Shown: piece by piece, positions 7,740 through 14,859 of the stretch
Layout of the letters: every line of letters begins with the position of its first letter
Numbering within the stretch: the stretch's first letter is position 1
Assembly (NCBI GenBank): GCA_019423795.1
Contig: JAHZAT010000016.1
Span: 1 to 17,737, forward strand
Length of the DNA: 17,737 nucleotides
Direction: 5' to 3'
Source: Clostridiales bacterium
GTDB lineage: Bacteria > Bacillota > Clostridia > Lachnospirales > Lachnospiraceae
Translations under genes and position numbers: made by a program
Notes under the pieces: model-generated
What the model saw: only the letters and a program-made list of their open reading frames with translations
The model's database searches: none
What the model was told of the DNA's origin: nothing

Positions 7740-8222
7740 ATGGATATAAATAAAGTGACAACAGCAATGATCGATTACTATCAAGGTCAGCCAAAGAGAA
7801 TCCAGCATTTCTTGAAAGTACACGCGTACGCAAAGCTGATCGGAGAACAGGAAGGATTAGATAAGGAAATTTTAGACATTCTGGAAGTGGCTGCATTAAC
7901 ACATGATATCGGTATCAAAATAAGCGAAGAAAAATACAACAGTAGTGCAGGAAAATACCAAGAGGTTGAAGGACCGGCAGTTGCACAGCAGATGCTGGAA
8001 GACTTACAATATGACAAAGCAAAAACAGACAGAGCCTGCTATTTGATCGGACATCACCATACATATGATCAGATTGACGGTATTGATTATCAGATTCTTG
8101 TAGAAGCAGATTTTTTAGTAAATCTTGCAGAAGAACAAAGTTCTAGAGAGACAATTGAGTCCGTAAAAGGCAAGATTTTTAAGACAAAAACAGGAATCTG
8201 GCTGATAAATAAAATTTTTTGA
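7740..8222 (+). CDS. HD-domain phosphohydrolase
   Basis: This 160-residue protein has HD-superfamily metal ligands in order: His23/His28 in QHFLKVH, His55-Asp56 in LTHDIG, the His cluster GHHHTYD (104-110), and Asp124 in EADFLVN. It is therefore a likely cytoplasmic metal-dependent phosphohydrolase acting on a nucleotide or other phosphorylated metabolite; the substrate cannot be read from the sequence. The length fits a compact stand-alone HD domain with no extra sensor. It follows the HAD-like gene by 14 bases with AAAGGAG upstream, so the two phosphatases are probably co-expressed. No clear terminator separates it from the tRNA genes. Confidence 0.82.
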   Translation: MDINKVTTAMIDYYQGQPKRIQHFLKVHAYAKLIGEQEGLDKEILDILEVAALTHDIGIKISEEKYNSSAGKYQEVEGPAVAQQMLEDLQYDKAKTDRACYLIGHHHTYDQIDGIDYQILVEADFLVNLAEEQSSRETIESVKGKIFKTKTGIWLINKIF

Positions 8223-8231
8223 AAAAAAAGC

Positions 8232-8260
8232 TTGCCAAGACACGAGGAATATGATAAAGT
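8232..8260 (+). promoter_or_regulatory. Possible tRNA promoter
   Basis: TTGCCA (8232-8237) and TAAAGT (8255-8260) are 17 bases apart, about 35 bases before tRNA-Phe. The -35 matches 5 of 6, the -10 only 4 of 6. Read-through from the HD gene is an alternative source of the tRNAs. Confidence 0.45.
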
Positions 8261-8294
8261 ATAGAAGTCGCAGAAATGAGACAACAACTTAACT

Positions 8295-8367
<73 letters not shown>

Positions 8368-8373
8368 TTGTAT

Positions 8374-8444
8374 GCGGGTGTAGTTCAATGGTAGAACTCC
8401 AGCCTTCCAAGCTGATCACGTGGGTTCGATTCCCATCACCCGCT
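8374..8444 (+). tRNA. tRNA-Gly(UCC)
   Basis: This 71-base cloverleaf has acceptor GCGGGTG pairing with CACCCGC, discriminator T, D stem GTTC/GAAC and anticodon loop CTTCCAA (TCC at 8406-8408). The T arm contains GGGTTCGATTCCC. The CCA end is not encoded. The anticodon stem CCAGC/GCTGA leaves a C-A mismatch at its top pair (8399 and 8415), where a Watson-Crick pair is usual. It lies six bases after tRNA-Phe. Confidence 0.95.
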
Positions 8445-8452
8445 CTTTTATT

Positions 8453-8482
8453 AAGAAGAATGTTATGCATTCTTCTTTTTTT
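8453..8482 (+). terminator. Strong intrinsic terminator of the tRNA unit
   Basis: AAGAAGAATG (8453-8462) pairs perfectly with CATTCTTCTT (8468-8477) around a five-base loop and runs straight into a seven-T tract (8476-8482). Confidence 0.9.
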
Positions 8483-8533
8483 ATGTTTAAGCATAAAAAT
8501 AATAAAAGTACAGGATCCATCTAAACGATAAAT

Positions 8534-8605
8534 GCACAAACATGAGTAGTTTTGTACAAATTTTGCACTGTGTACATTCTGCAGATTTGTGCTTTTTCTT
8601 TGTAC
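8534..8605. promoter_or_regulatory. Cluster of TTTGTRC repeats, possible operator
   Basis: Four sites resemble one another: GCACAAA at 8534-8540 (minus orientation), the 10-bp palindrome TTTGTACAAA at 8551-8560, TTTGTGC at 8586-8592 and TTTGTAC at 8599-8605. They lie in the gap before the PRD regulator and its PTS operon. This looks like an operator array for the adjacent regulator or another carbon-control protein. No convincing -35/-10 pair is seen: TATGAT at 8640-8645 is the best -10 but lacks a good -35. Confidence 0.35.
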
Positions 8606-8676
8606 ATTTCTTGGACTTTTATTTTAAGAGTTGATTCGGTATGATAAATATATGGAAAGCAAAAGGAGGTAAGAAC

Positions 8677-10731
8677 ATGTCAATCGTATATAACTTAGAT
8701 GTAAGATGTCATGAGATGTTGAAATATTTATTATATCAAGATGGCTATACATCGATCACACAACTTGCAGAAGAAATGAATATTTCTAAGCGTAGTGTTT
8801 ATTATGATATACGCAAGATCAATGAATGGATGGAGGCACAACATCTGTCAGAATTAGTCGTTGAGCGAAAAAAGGGAATACGAATTGACGATGAACAAAA
8901 AGCAATGATTCGTGCAGGATTAAAGATGATACCATCTGAACTTGCTTATGTGTTTACACCAACAGAACGAGTAAAGATCATTATATGTTCTATTTTGCAA
9001 AGAAATAGAAATTTGTTTCTTGATGATTTTATGGATTTTTGTCAGGTGAGTAGAAATACAACGATAAGCGATGTGAAAGAGGCAGGAAGAATCATTTCTG
9101 AATATCAGCTGCAGCTGATTTACGAAAATGGAAAAGGGTATCACATTAAGGGTGATCTTGTACGAAAAAGAAGTATTTATTTTTCTTATTTTAGTTCAAT
9201 TGCAGATTTTTATAAGAAAGGAATTCTTCCGTTAGACGCTCCAGAAAAAGTACAAGAATTTTTGGACAGATTAAAAGATATTGAAAACGCGTTGGATGTT
9301 CAATATGTACAAGGAACGTTATACACTATTGCAGTGTTCTTTTCAACCATTGATAATCGTACAGATGTTGTTGAATTTTCGAAAAAAGAAAAAATGGAGA
9401 TTATGGATACGAAAGAGTATGAAATGGTATCTAGAAGATTTTCAGATTTAAAAGAAAGTGAACAATTATATCTGACATTACATTTACTGGGATCAAGAAT
9501 GCAGAGTATACCGGTAGATTTTATGGAAGAAGAATCTGGGCAAGAATCACAATGGCTTTCCAGGATACTTGTAAAAGCTTTTTCACGAATTGCAGGAGTT
9601 GGATTCTCAAAGGAGAGAGAGTTAACAGAGGCACTGGCAGCTCATTTAAAGACATCAATGTATCGATATCGATATGGAGTACAGCTTGCGAATCCTATGT
9701 TAGATAATATAAAAAATGAGTATGGAGATCTCTTTGAACTCACAGCAAGAACCTGTAAATATTTGGAAAAAGAAATTGGATTTCCGATTCCGGAAGGTGA
9801 AATTGCGTATATAACATTACATTTTGGCGCATTTATCAGTGCAGGACAGGAAAAAGAAAACAGATTAAGAATTTTGATCGTATGTCCCAATGGAGTCAGT
9901 ACTGCAAATATGATATGGGGTGAGATTCAGACACTTGTCCCAGATGCAGATGTAGTTGACGTGTGTTCATTAAGAGAATATGAGAGAGCACATGATTATA
10001 ATGTAGTGATTTCGACAGTCGTAATTGAAAATGAAAAAGATCTGATTTTAGTACATCCGATTCTTACAGATAATGATCGAATGAAAGTTTTGCAAAGATG
10101 TATGAAGTATAAGCATGAAAATAATGTCAGTATTTCGAACATTACAGAAATTGCATCAAAATATATGACAAATGATAATTTACAAAAATTTAAAGAAGAA
10201 TTGATTGAGCTATTTTCAAAAAATTCTCTGAAACAATATGTGGAACATAAGAAAAAACCTCAAAAGGGATTGTATGAAATATTGGAGGATCCATATATTC
10301 GCATTATAAAAGATAAGTTTAAATGGCAGGATGCGATAAAAGTTTCTGGAGAGGTATTATTAGAAAATAAATTGATCAGACAGTCTTATATAGACAGCAT
10401 TATTTATAAAACAGACCAATATGGTCCCTATATGTTTATTACAAAACAGGTATTTCTTGCACATTCAGAAATTGAAGATGGAGCACAAAGCATGGGCTTA
10501 TCAATGACTATTTTTAAAAAGCCTGTGGAATTTATAACATTAGATGGTAAGCAGCGATTTGCAAAAATTATTTTAATGTTATCAGCTCAGGATCAAAAAT
10601 CGCACATTCGTTTATTGAATGATATAATGACAATTTTTTCAGAACAAAAAAATGAAGAAAAATTATGGGGACAGAAAGAAATTTTGGATGTTAAAAATGT
10701 ATTGTATGAACTTTTACAGGAGGAAAAATGA
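8677..10731 (+). CDS. PRD-type PTS operon regulator (BglG/MtlR-like) with EIIB- and EIIA-like domains
   Basis: The start at 8677 follows AGGAGG (8664-8669) and gives 684 residues; the upstream ATG at 8641 has no such site. Domain order: an N-terminal winged helix (about 8-60, with TSITQLAEEMNISKRSVYYDI), a second HTH region, PRD1 with His269 in TLHLLGSR, PRD2 with His382 in YITLHFGAF, an EIIB-like domain with Cys403 in CPNGVSTANM, and an EIIA-like domain with His596 in FLAHSEIEDG. This is the layout of DNA-binding PTS activators (MtlR/ManR/LicR class), whose activity is set by phosphorylation through HPr and the cognate EIIs. It overlaps the following EIIA gene by ATGA, so it is translationally coupled to the operon it probably controls. 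Both EII-like domains keep their phosphorylatable residues. Confidence 0.88.
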   Translation: MSIVYNLDVRCHEMLKYLLYQDGYTSITQLAEEMNISKRSVYYDIRKINEWMEAQHLSELVVERKKGIRIDDEQKAMIRAGLKMIPSELAYVFTPTERVKIIICSILQRNRNLFLDDFMDFCQVSRNTTISDVKEAGRIISEYQLQLIYENGKGYHIKGDLVRKRSIYFSYFSSIADFYKKGILPLDAPEKVQEFLDRLKDIENALDVQYVQGTLYTIAVFFSTIDNRTDVVEFSKKEKMEIMDTKEYEMVSRRFSDLKESEQLYLTLHLLGSRMQSIPVDFMEEESGQESQWLSRILVKAFSRIAGVGFSKERELTEALAAHLKTSMYRYRYGVQLANPMLDNIKNEYGDLFELTARTCKYLEKEIGFPIPEGEIAYITLHFGAFISAGQEKENRLRILIVCPNGVSTANMIWGEIQTLVPDADVVDVCSLREYERAHDYNVVISTVVIENEKDLILVHPILTDNDRMKVLQRCMKYKHENNVSISNITEIASKYMTNDNLQKFKEELIELFSKNSLKQYVEHKKKPQKGLYEILEDPYIRIIKDKFKWQDAIKVSGEVLLENKLIRQSYIDSIIYKTDQYGPYMFITKQVFLAHSEIEDGAQSMGLSMTIFKKPVEFITLDGKQRFAKIILMLSAQDQKSHIRLLNDIMTIFSEQKNEEKLWGQKEILDVKNVLYELLQEEK

Positions 10732-11177
10732 AGCAGATATATGACATGTTGAAATTGGAGAATATAAAAATTCTTGCAGGAGTAAAAGACTGGAAAGAAG
10801 CAATTTATACAGCAGTTCAACCATTAGTAGATGGTGGATATTGTGAAGCAAGATATAGTGATGAGATCATAAAAAATACAGAAAAACTTGGACCATATTA
10901 TGTGCTGTGTGAAAATGTGGCATTGATTCATGGGAGTACAGAACAAGGAGTTATCAAACGTCAGATTGCCATTACACTATTAAAAGAACCAGTAAAATTT
11001 AAAGAAGACGGATACGATGTAAGAATTCTTGTTACGTTAGCTGCAACAGATGCGGAATCGCATATGGAAGTACTACAGGCGATGTCAGAATTATTTGAAA
11101 GCAAAGAAAGTACGCAAAGAGTTTTAGATGCTTCAAATGAAAAAGAAATTTATGACTTGTTTGTTGGGGCAGTGTAG
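10728..11177 (+). CDS. PTS EIIA component, ascorbate/fructose-mannitol type
   Basis: The 149-residue soluble protein carries the EIIA-2 active site ENVALIHGSTEQGV, with His68 as the phosphate acceptor. I recall the same position number for UlaC of E. coli. Length fits UlaC/SgaA (about 150). It would take phosphate from HPr and pass it to the EIIB at 12629. It begins inside the stop of the regulator gene (ATGA, four-base overlap), and AGGAGG lies just upstream within that gene. Its sequence also resembles the last domain of the regulator (both have the IYxxxQYGPY/NTEKLGPYYV pattern before the His), so regulator and transporter may have diverged from one EIIA. The sugar is not determinable. Confidence 0.88.
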   Translation: MKQIYDMLKLENIKILAGVKDWKEAIYTAVQPLVDGGYCEARYSDEIIKNTEKLGPYYVLCENVALIHGSTEQGVIKRQIAITLLKEPVKFKEDGYDVRILVTLAATDAESHMEVLQAMSELFESKESTQRVLDASNEKEIYDLFVGAV

Positions 11178-11210
11178 AAATTATATGGAGATACACAAGG
11201 AGGATAAAAG

Positions 11211-12596
11211 ATGAGTTTTATTATTAATATATTATCAACACCTGCGATTTTGGTAGGTCTGATTTCATTATTTGGTTTGATTTTGCAGAAAAAACCAGTA
11301 GAAGATGTTGTAAAAGGAACAGTAAAAACAATTGTTGGATTCTTGGTACTGACAGCAGGTTCAAGTTTTTTGCAGACAGGGTCTTTAAATGATTTTGGTG
11401 TGATTTTTAATTATGCTTTTAATATGCAGGGAGTTGTGCCAAATAATGAGGCAATCGTATCGTTGGGATTAGCTGATTTTGCAAGTGATACAGCTTATAT
11501 TATGTGTATTGGAATGATCGCTAATATCGTATTAGCAAGATTTTCAAGATTACATTACATTTTCTTAACAGGACATCACACATTATATATGTCAGCAATG
11601 TTAGCAATTATTTTAAATGTTGGAAATCTAACAGGTCCAATGTTATGGATTTCAGGTGGACTGATCCTTGGACTGATCATGGTAATTTCACCAGCACTTT
11701 GTCAGCCTACTATGGAAAAAATTACGGGAACAGATGAACTTGGATTTGGACATTTTGGTGGATTTGGTTATTGGTTTTCAGCACAGATCGGAAAGCTATT
11801 TAAAGATAAGAGTAAATCTACAGAAGATGTGAATTTCCCACAAAGAATTTCTTTCTTACGTGATACAACAGTAGCAATTGGTTTAACAATGACAATCTTC
11901 TTTGTTGTTGTAACATTTGTAGCAGTTGTTGTGAGAGATGGAATGAGTGACCCAACAATTTCTGCTTTCTTTAAAGGTGAAACACAAACACATTGGATTG
12001 TATGGGCTATTACAAAAGGATTAAGTTTTGCAGGTGGTGTATATATCATCTTAAGTGGGGTGCGTTTGATCATCGGTGAGATCGTTCCAGCATTCCGTGG
12101 TATTGCTGAGAAGATCGTTCCAAATGCTAAACCTGCAATTGACTGCCCGGTAGTATTCCCATATGCACCAAATGCAGTATTAATGGGATTTCTTGTATCA
12201 TTCTTAGGAGGTATTGTAGGATTATTTGTTCTTGGAGGAATCAATAAGGCATTAATTCCAGTAGCGCTTATTTTACCAGGAGTTATTCCTCATTTCTTCT
12301 GTGGAGCAACAGCAGGAGTTTTTGCAAATGCAGAAGGTGGATTAAAGGGATGTCTAGTAGGATCATTTCTGCATGGATTACTAATTACATTTCTGCCAGC
12401 AATTTGTATGCCAGTTATGGGATCTTTGAACTTTGCAAACTGTACATTTTCAGATGCAGATTTTTCTATTACAGGAATTATTTTAGGAAATATTGCTCAG
12501 TTTGTAAAAGGTGGAGGATTATTTGCGGTATGTGTAGTATTATTCCTTCTGCCAATTATTTATAACGTTATTATGCCAAAGAAAAAAGAAGCTTAA
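11211..12596 (+). CDS. PTS EIIC permease, ascorbate (UlaA/SgaT) family
   Basis: This 461-residue multi-spanning membrane protein is close in length to UlaA (about 465). Family signs are the N-terminal ILSTPAILVGLISLFGLILQ helix, KGTVKTIVGFLVLTAGSS (around 35-52), FLTGHHTLYMSAMLA (about 119-133), FGHFGGFGYWFSAQ (180-193), and late helices ending in a basic MPKKKEA tail. It forms the sugar channel that works with the separate EIIA and EIIB. The name ascorbate refers to the family only: none of the ascorbate-6-phosphate enzymes is nearby, and the next genes encode a transketolase, so another substrate is likely. It lies 33 bases after EIIA with AAGGAGG upstream. Confidence 0.9.
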   Translation: MSFIINILSTPAILVGLISLFGLILQKKPVEDVVKGTVKTIVGFLVLTAGSSFLQTGSLNDFGVIFNYAFNMQGVVPNNEAIVSLGLADFASDTAYIMCIGMIANIVLARFSRLHYIFLTGHHTLYMSAMLAIILNVGNLTGPMLWISGGLILGLIMVISPALCQPTMEKITGTDELGFGHFGGFGYWFSAQIGKLFKDKSKSTEDVNFPQRISFLRDTTVAIGLTMTIFFVVVTFVAVVVRDGMSDPTISAFFKGETQTHWIVWAITKGLSFAGGVYIILSGVRLIIGEIVPAFRGIAEKIVPNAKPAIDCPVVFPYAPNAVLMGFLVSFLGGIVGLFVLGGINKALIPVALILPGVIPHFFCGATAGVFANAEGGLKGCLVGSFLHGLLITFLPAICMPVMGSLNFANCTFSDADFSITGIILGNIAQFVKGGGLFAVCVVLFLLPIIYNVIMPKKKEA

Positions 12597-12628
12597 AAAT
12601 AAGAATTAGATTTTAGGAGGTATTTATT

Positions 12629-12904
12629 ATGATTAAATCAATTATGTGTTGTTGTGGTTCAGGACTCGGATCAAGTATGTTAGTTCGTATGAACGTTGAA
12701 AAAACTCTGCAAAAGATTGGAGTATCAGGAGTAAGTGTAACACATTCTTCATTATCAGATGCAGCAGAAGGAGCAGCAGATTTATTTGTTGTAGGAAAAG
12801 ACTTAGAAAATTTTGTAAAACAATTACCAAGAGTAGTTATTTTAGATAATATTATGGACAAAACAGAGTTAGAAAACAAATTAAGAACAGAGTTTGAAAA
12901 ATAA
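12629..12904 (+). CDS. PTS EIIB component, ascorbate type
   Basis: A 91-residue soluble EIIB with the loop CCCGSGLGSSMLVRMNVE (residues 7-24). Cys9 in CGSGLGSS is the expected phospho-carrier, and it sits in an unusual run of three cysteines (7-9). Size and motif match UlaB/SgaB (about 100 residues). It passes phosphate from EIIA to the sugar held by EIIC. It lies 32 bases after EIIC, with AGGAGG upstream, and only nine bases before the transketolase N-terminal gene. That tight spacing ties transport to the transketolase. Confidence 0.9.
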   Translation: MIKSIMCCCGSGLGSSMLVRMNVEKTLQKIGVSGVSVTHSSLSDAAEGAADLFVVGKDLENFVKQLPRVVILDNIMDKTELENKLRTEFEK

Positions 12905-12913
12905 AAGGGATTT

Positions 12914-13774
12914 ATGAATATGGAAAAGGATAAATTAGAGGAGTTGAAGCTTTTATCAGCTAAGATTCGTAAAGACGTTTTGGAAATGTTGGAAAAACGT
13001 GGTTACGGACACATGGGCGGTTCTTTATCAATTGTAGAGTTGATGAGTGTACTTTATGGAAAGCAGCTTCGATACGATGCAAAGAATCCTGATTGGGAAG
13101 AAAGAGATATGGTTGTATTATCCAAAGGACATTCAGGCCCAGCGTGGTATAGTGTACTTGCAGAAAAAGGATTTTTTGACAGAGAATGGCTATTTACATT
13201 AAATGATGGTGGAACTAAACTTCCATCGCATCCAGATCGATTGAAAACACCAGGAGTAGATATGACAACTGGATCACTTGGTCAAGGAACATCTGCAGCG
13301 GCAGGAATTGCAACGGGATTTAAAATGAATAAAACAGATCAGTATGTATACCTGATTGTTGGAGATGGAGAATTAAATGAAGGTCAATGCTGGGAAGCAT
13401 TTCAATATATTGCGCATTATAAATTAAATCATTGTGTTGTGATTATTGATGATAACAAAAAACAGTTAGATGGTACAACAAAAGAAGTAATGAATCCATT
13501 TAGTATCGAAAATAAAATGAAGGCATTTGGGTTTTATACACAGACTGTAAAAGGAAACGACGAGGAAGCAATTGATGAAGCAATCAACCGGGCCAAAAAT
13601 GTAAAAGACCAGGCAGTATGTATTATTCTTGATTCCATAAAAGGAGCTGGAGTCCCATATTTTGAACAGTTGGATGCAAATCACTCCGTAAAATTTAATA
13701 ATGATACGATTAAAAAAGCTACTAAGGATGCAATCAAAGAGTTAGATGAGTTCATTAAGGGAGGTGCCAGGTAA
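12914..13774 (+). CDS. Transketolase N-terminal subunit (TPP-binding)
   Basis: The 286-residue protein is the thiamin diphosphate pyrophosphate-binding half of a split transketolase. It has RGYGHMGGSLS (29-39, with His33), SKGHSGPA (70-77, His73), TTGSLGQG (118-125) and the cofactor/Mg motif GDGELNEGQ (150-158) followed by Asn181. The GDG-to-N spacing fits the family. A split protein of about 280 residues is common in Firmicutes and archaea. It would transfer two-carbon ketol units with the subunit encoded next. The ATG at 12914 is near a weak AAAAGGGA site; the in-frame ATG at 12920 is a possible alternative. A transketolase in a PTS operon suggests the imported sugar phosphate, directly or after one step, is its donor. 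Confidence 0.9.
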   Translation: MNMEKDKLEELKLLSAKIRKDVLEMLEKRGYGHMGGSLSIVELMSVLYGKQLRYDAKNPDWEERDMVVLSKGHSGPAWYSVLAEKGFFDREWLFTLNDGGTKLPSHPDRLKTPGVDMTTGSLGQGTSAAAGIATGFKMNKTDQYVYLIVGDGELNEGQCWEAFQYIAHYKLNHCVVIIDDNKKQLDGTTKEVMNPFSIENKMKAFGFYTQTVKGNDEEAIDEAINRAKNVKDQAVCIILDSIKGAGVPYFEQLDANHSVKFNNDTIKKATKDAIKELDEFIKGGAR

Positions 13775-13775
13775 A

Positions 13776-14729
13776 ATGTTTCAATTAGCAGAAAACAGAC
13801 AGGAAGCAGGAAGAGAATTAAGAGATTGCGTTGTTGAGACATTGCAGGAACTTATGAAGGATGATGACAAAATAACAGCTCTTGAAGCTGATTTGGGTGG
13901 AGCAAGTGGATTTACCAAAATTAAAAAGACAAATCCAGAGCGTTTTATTCAGTGTGGAATTGCAGAAGCTAATATGATGGGAGTTGCAGCTGGATTATCT
14001 TTGACAGGGTTTAAACCATTTACGCATACATTTGCACCATTTGCGACAAGAAGAGTATTTGATCAGTTATTTTTATCCGGTGCATATGCAGGAAATACAA
14101 TCAATGTTTATGGCTAAGATCCAGGATTTAGTGTGGCATCCAATGGTGGAACTCATACAGCGTGGGAAGATGTAGCATTGATAAGAGAAATCCCAGGAGC
14201 AGTTATCTGCGATCCAGCAGATGATGTACAAATGGAATGGATCATCAAAGAGTTTTTGAAAATGGAAGGAATCCATTATGTAAGGAGTAATCGAAAGGCT
14301 GTACGAAATGTATATAAAAAAGGTTCCTCTTTTAAAATTGGACAGGGAAATATTTTAAAAGAAGGAAAAGATATATTAATTATTGCAGCTGGGCAACTAG
14401 TTTCTGAGGCATTGGATTGTGCTGAAGAATTAGAAAAAGAAGGATATTCTGTAGAAGTTATAGATATGTTCACAATTAAGCCTTTGGATGAAAAATTATT
14501 GATCAAGGAAGCAAAAGGGAAAAGCAAAATTGTAACCATTGAAAATCATTCAATTTATGGCGGACTTGGAAGTGCGGTTTCAGAAGTGATTGCAGAAAAT
14601 GGAATTTCTGTGCCAGTAAAAAGAATTGGTGTCAAAGAAAAATTTGGACAAGTAGGAACAGCAGAATTTTTACAAGAGGAATTTGGATTGACCGCTAAAC
14701 AGATAAAGGAAACAATTTGTCAATTTTAA
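13776..14729 (+). pseudogene. Transketolase C-terminal subunit, interrupted by an in-frame TAA
   Basis: The natural start is 13776, after GGGAGG in the end of the previous gene. The frame encodes about 317 codons, the usual size of this subunit, with the pyrimidine-binding domain (GIAEANMMG, catalytic Glu64; THTFAPFATRR) and the C-terminal domain (IIAAGQLVSEAL, ENHSIYGGLGSAV). Codon 114 (14115-14117) is TAA where relatives read Ser in YGSDPG, consistent with TCA to TAA. Homology resumes at once in the same frame (DPGFSVASNGGTHTAWEDVALIR), so no frameshift or insertion occurred. The cut falls inside the pyrimidine domain, so the 113-residue product should be inactive. A GTG at 14133 with AGGA six bases before it could restart translation of a 198-residue piece. 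Alternatives are a recent mutation, a sequencing error, or complementing fragments. Confidence 0.85.
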
Positions 14730-14735
14730 GCTGTG

Positions 14736-14767
14736 AAGGAGCAGAGTAAAAGTTCTGCTCCTTTTTT
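14736..14767 (+). terminator. Intrinsic terminator of the PTS-transketolase operon
   Basis: AAGGAGCAGA (14736-14745) pairs with TCTGCTCCTT (14754-14763) across an eight-base loop, followed by a run of Ts to 14767. Confidence 0.92.
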
Positions 14768-14785
14768 GTGATTGTCTCTTCGGAC

Positions 14786-14814
14786 TAGACTCGCTTTGTT
14801 TGATAAGGTATACT
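14786..14814 (+). promoter_or_regulatory. Promoter of the malic enzyme gene
   Basis: TAGACT (14786-14791) and TATACT (14809-14814) are 17 bases apart, about 46 bases before the start codon and just after the previous operon's terminator. Confidence 0.6.
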
Positions 14815-14859
14815 GTTTAAAGAAGCAAAATCTGAAGAATCATAAAGGAGATACAAAAA

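Noticed and set aside
8374..8444. tRNA-Gly as an integration site for the PTS-transketolase segment
   Set aside because: No copy of the tRNA 3' end is visible near 14730-14860, and there is no integrase gene; the tRNA unit ends in its own terminator.
8641..8676. ATG at 8641 as the start of the PRD regulator
   Set aside because: It has no ribosome binding site, and the added residues span the AGGAGG that serves the ATG at 8677.
14115..14117. Programmed recoding (selenocysteine or pyrrolysine) at the transketolase stop
   Set aside because: The codon is TAA, not TGA or TAG, and the family has serine there.
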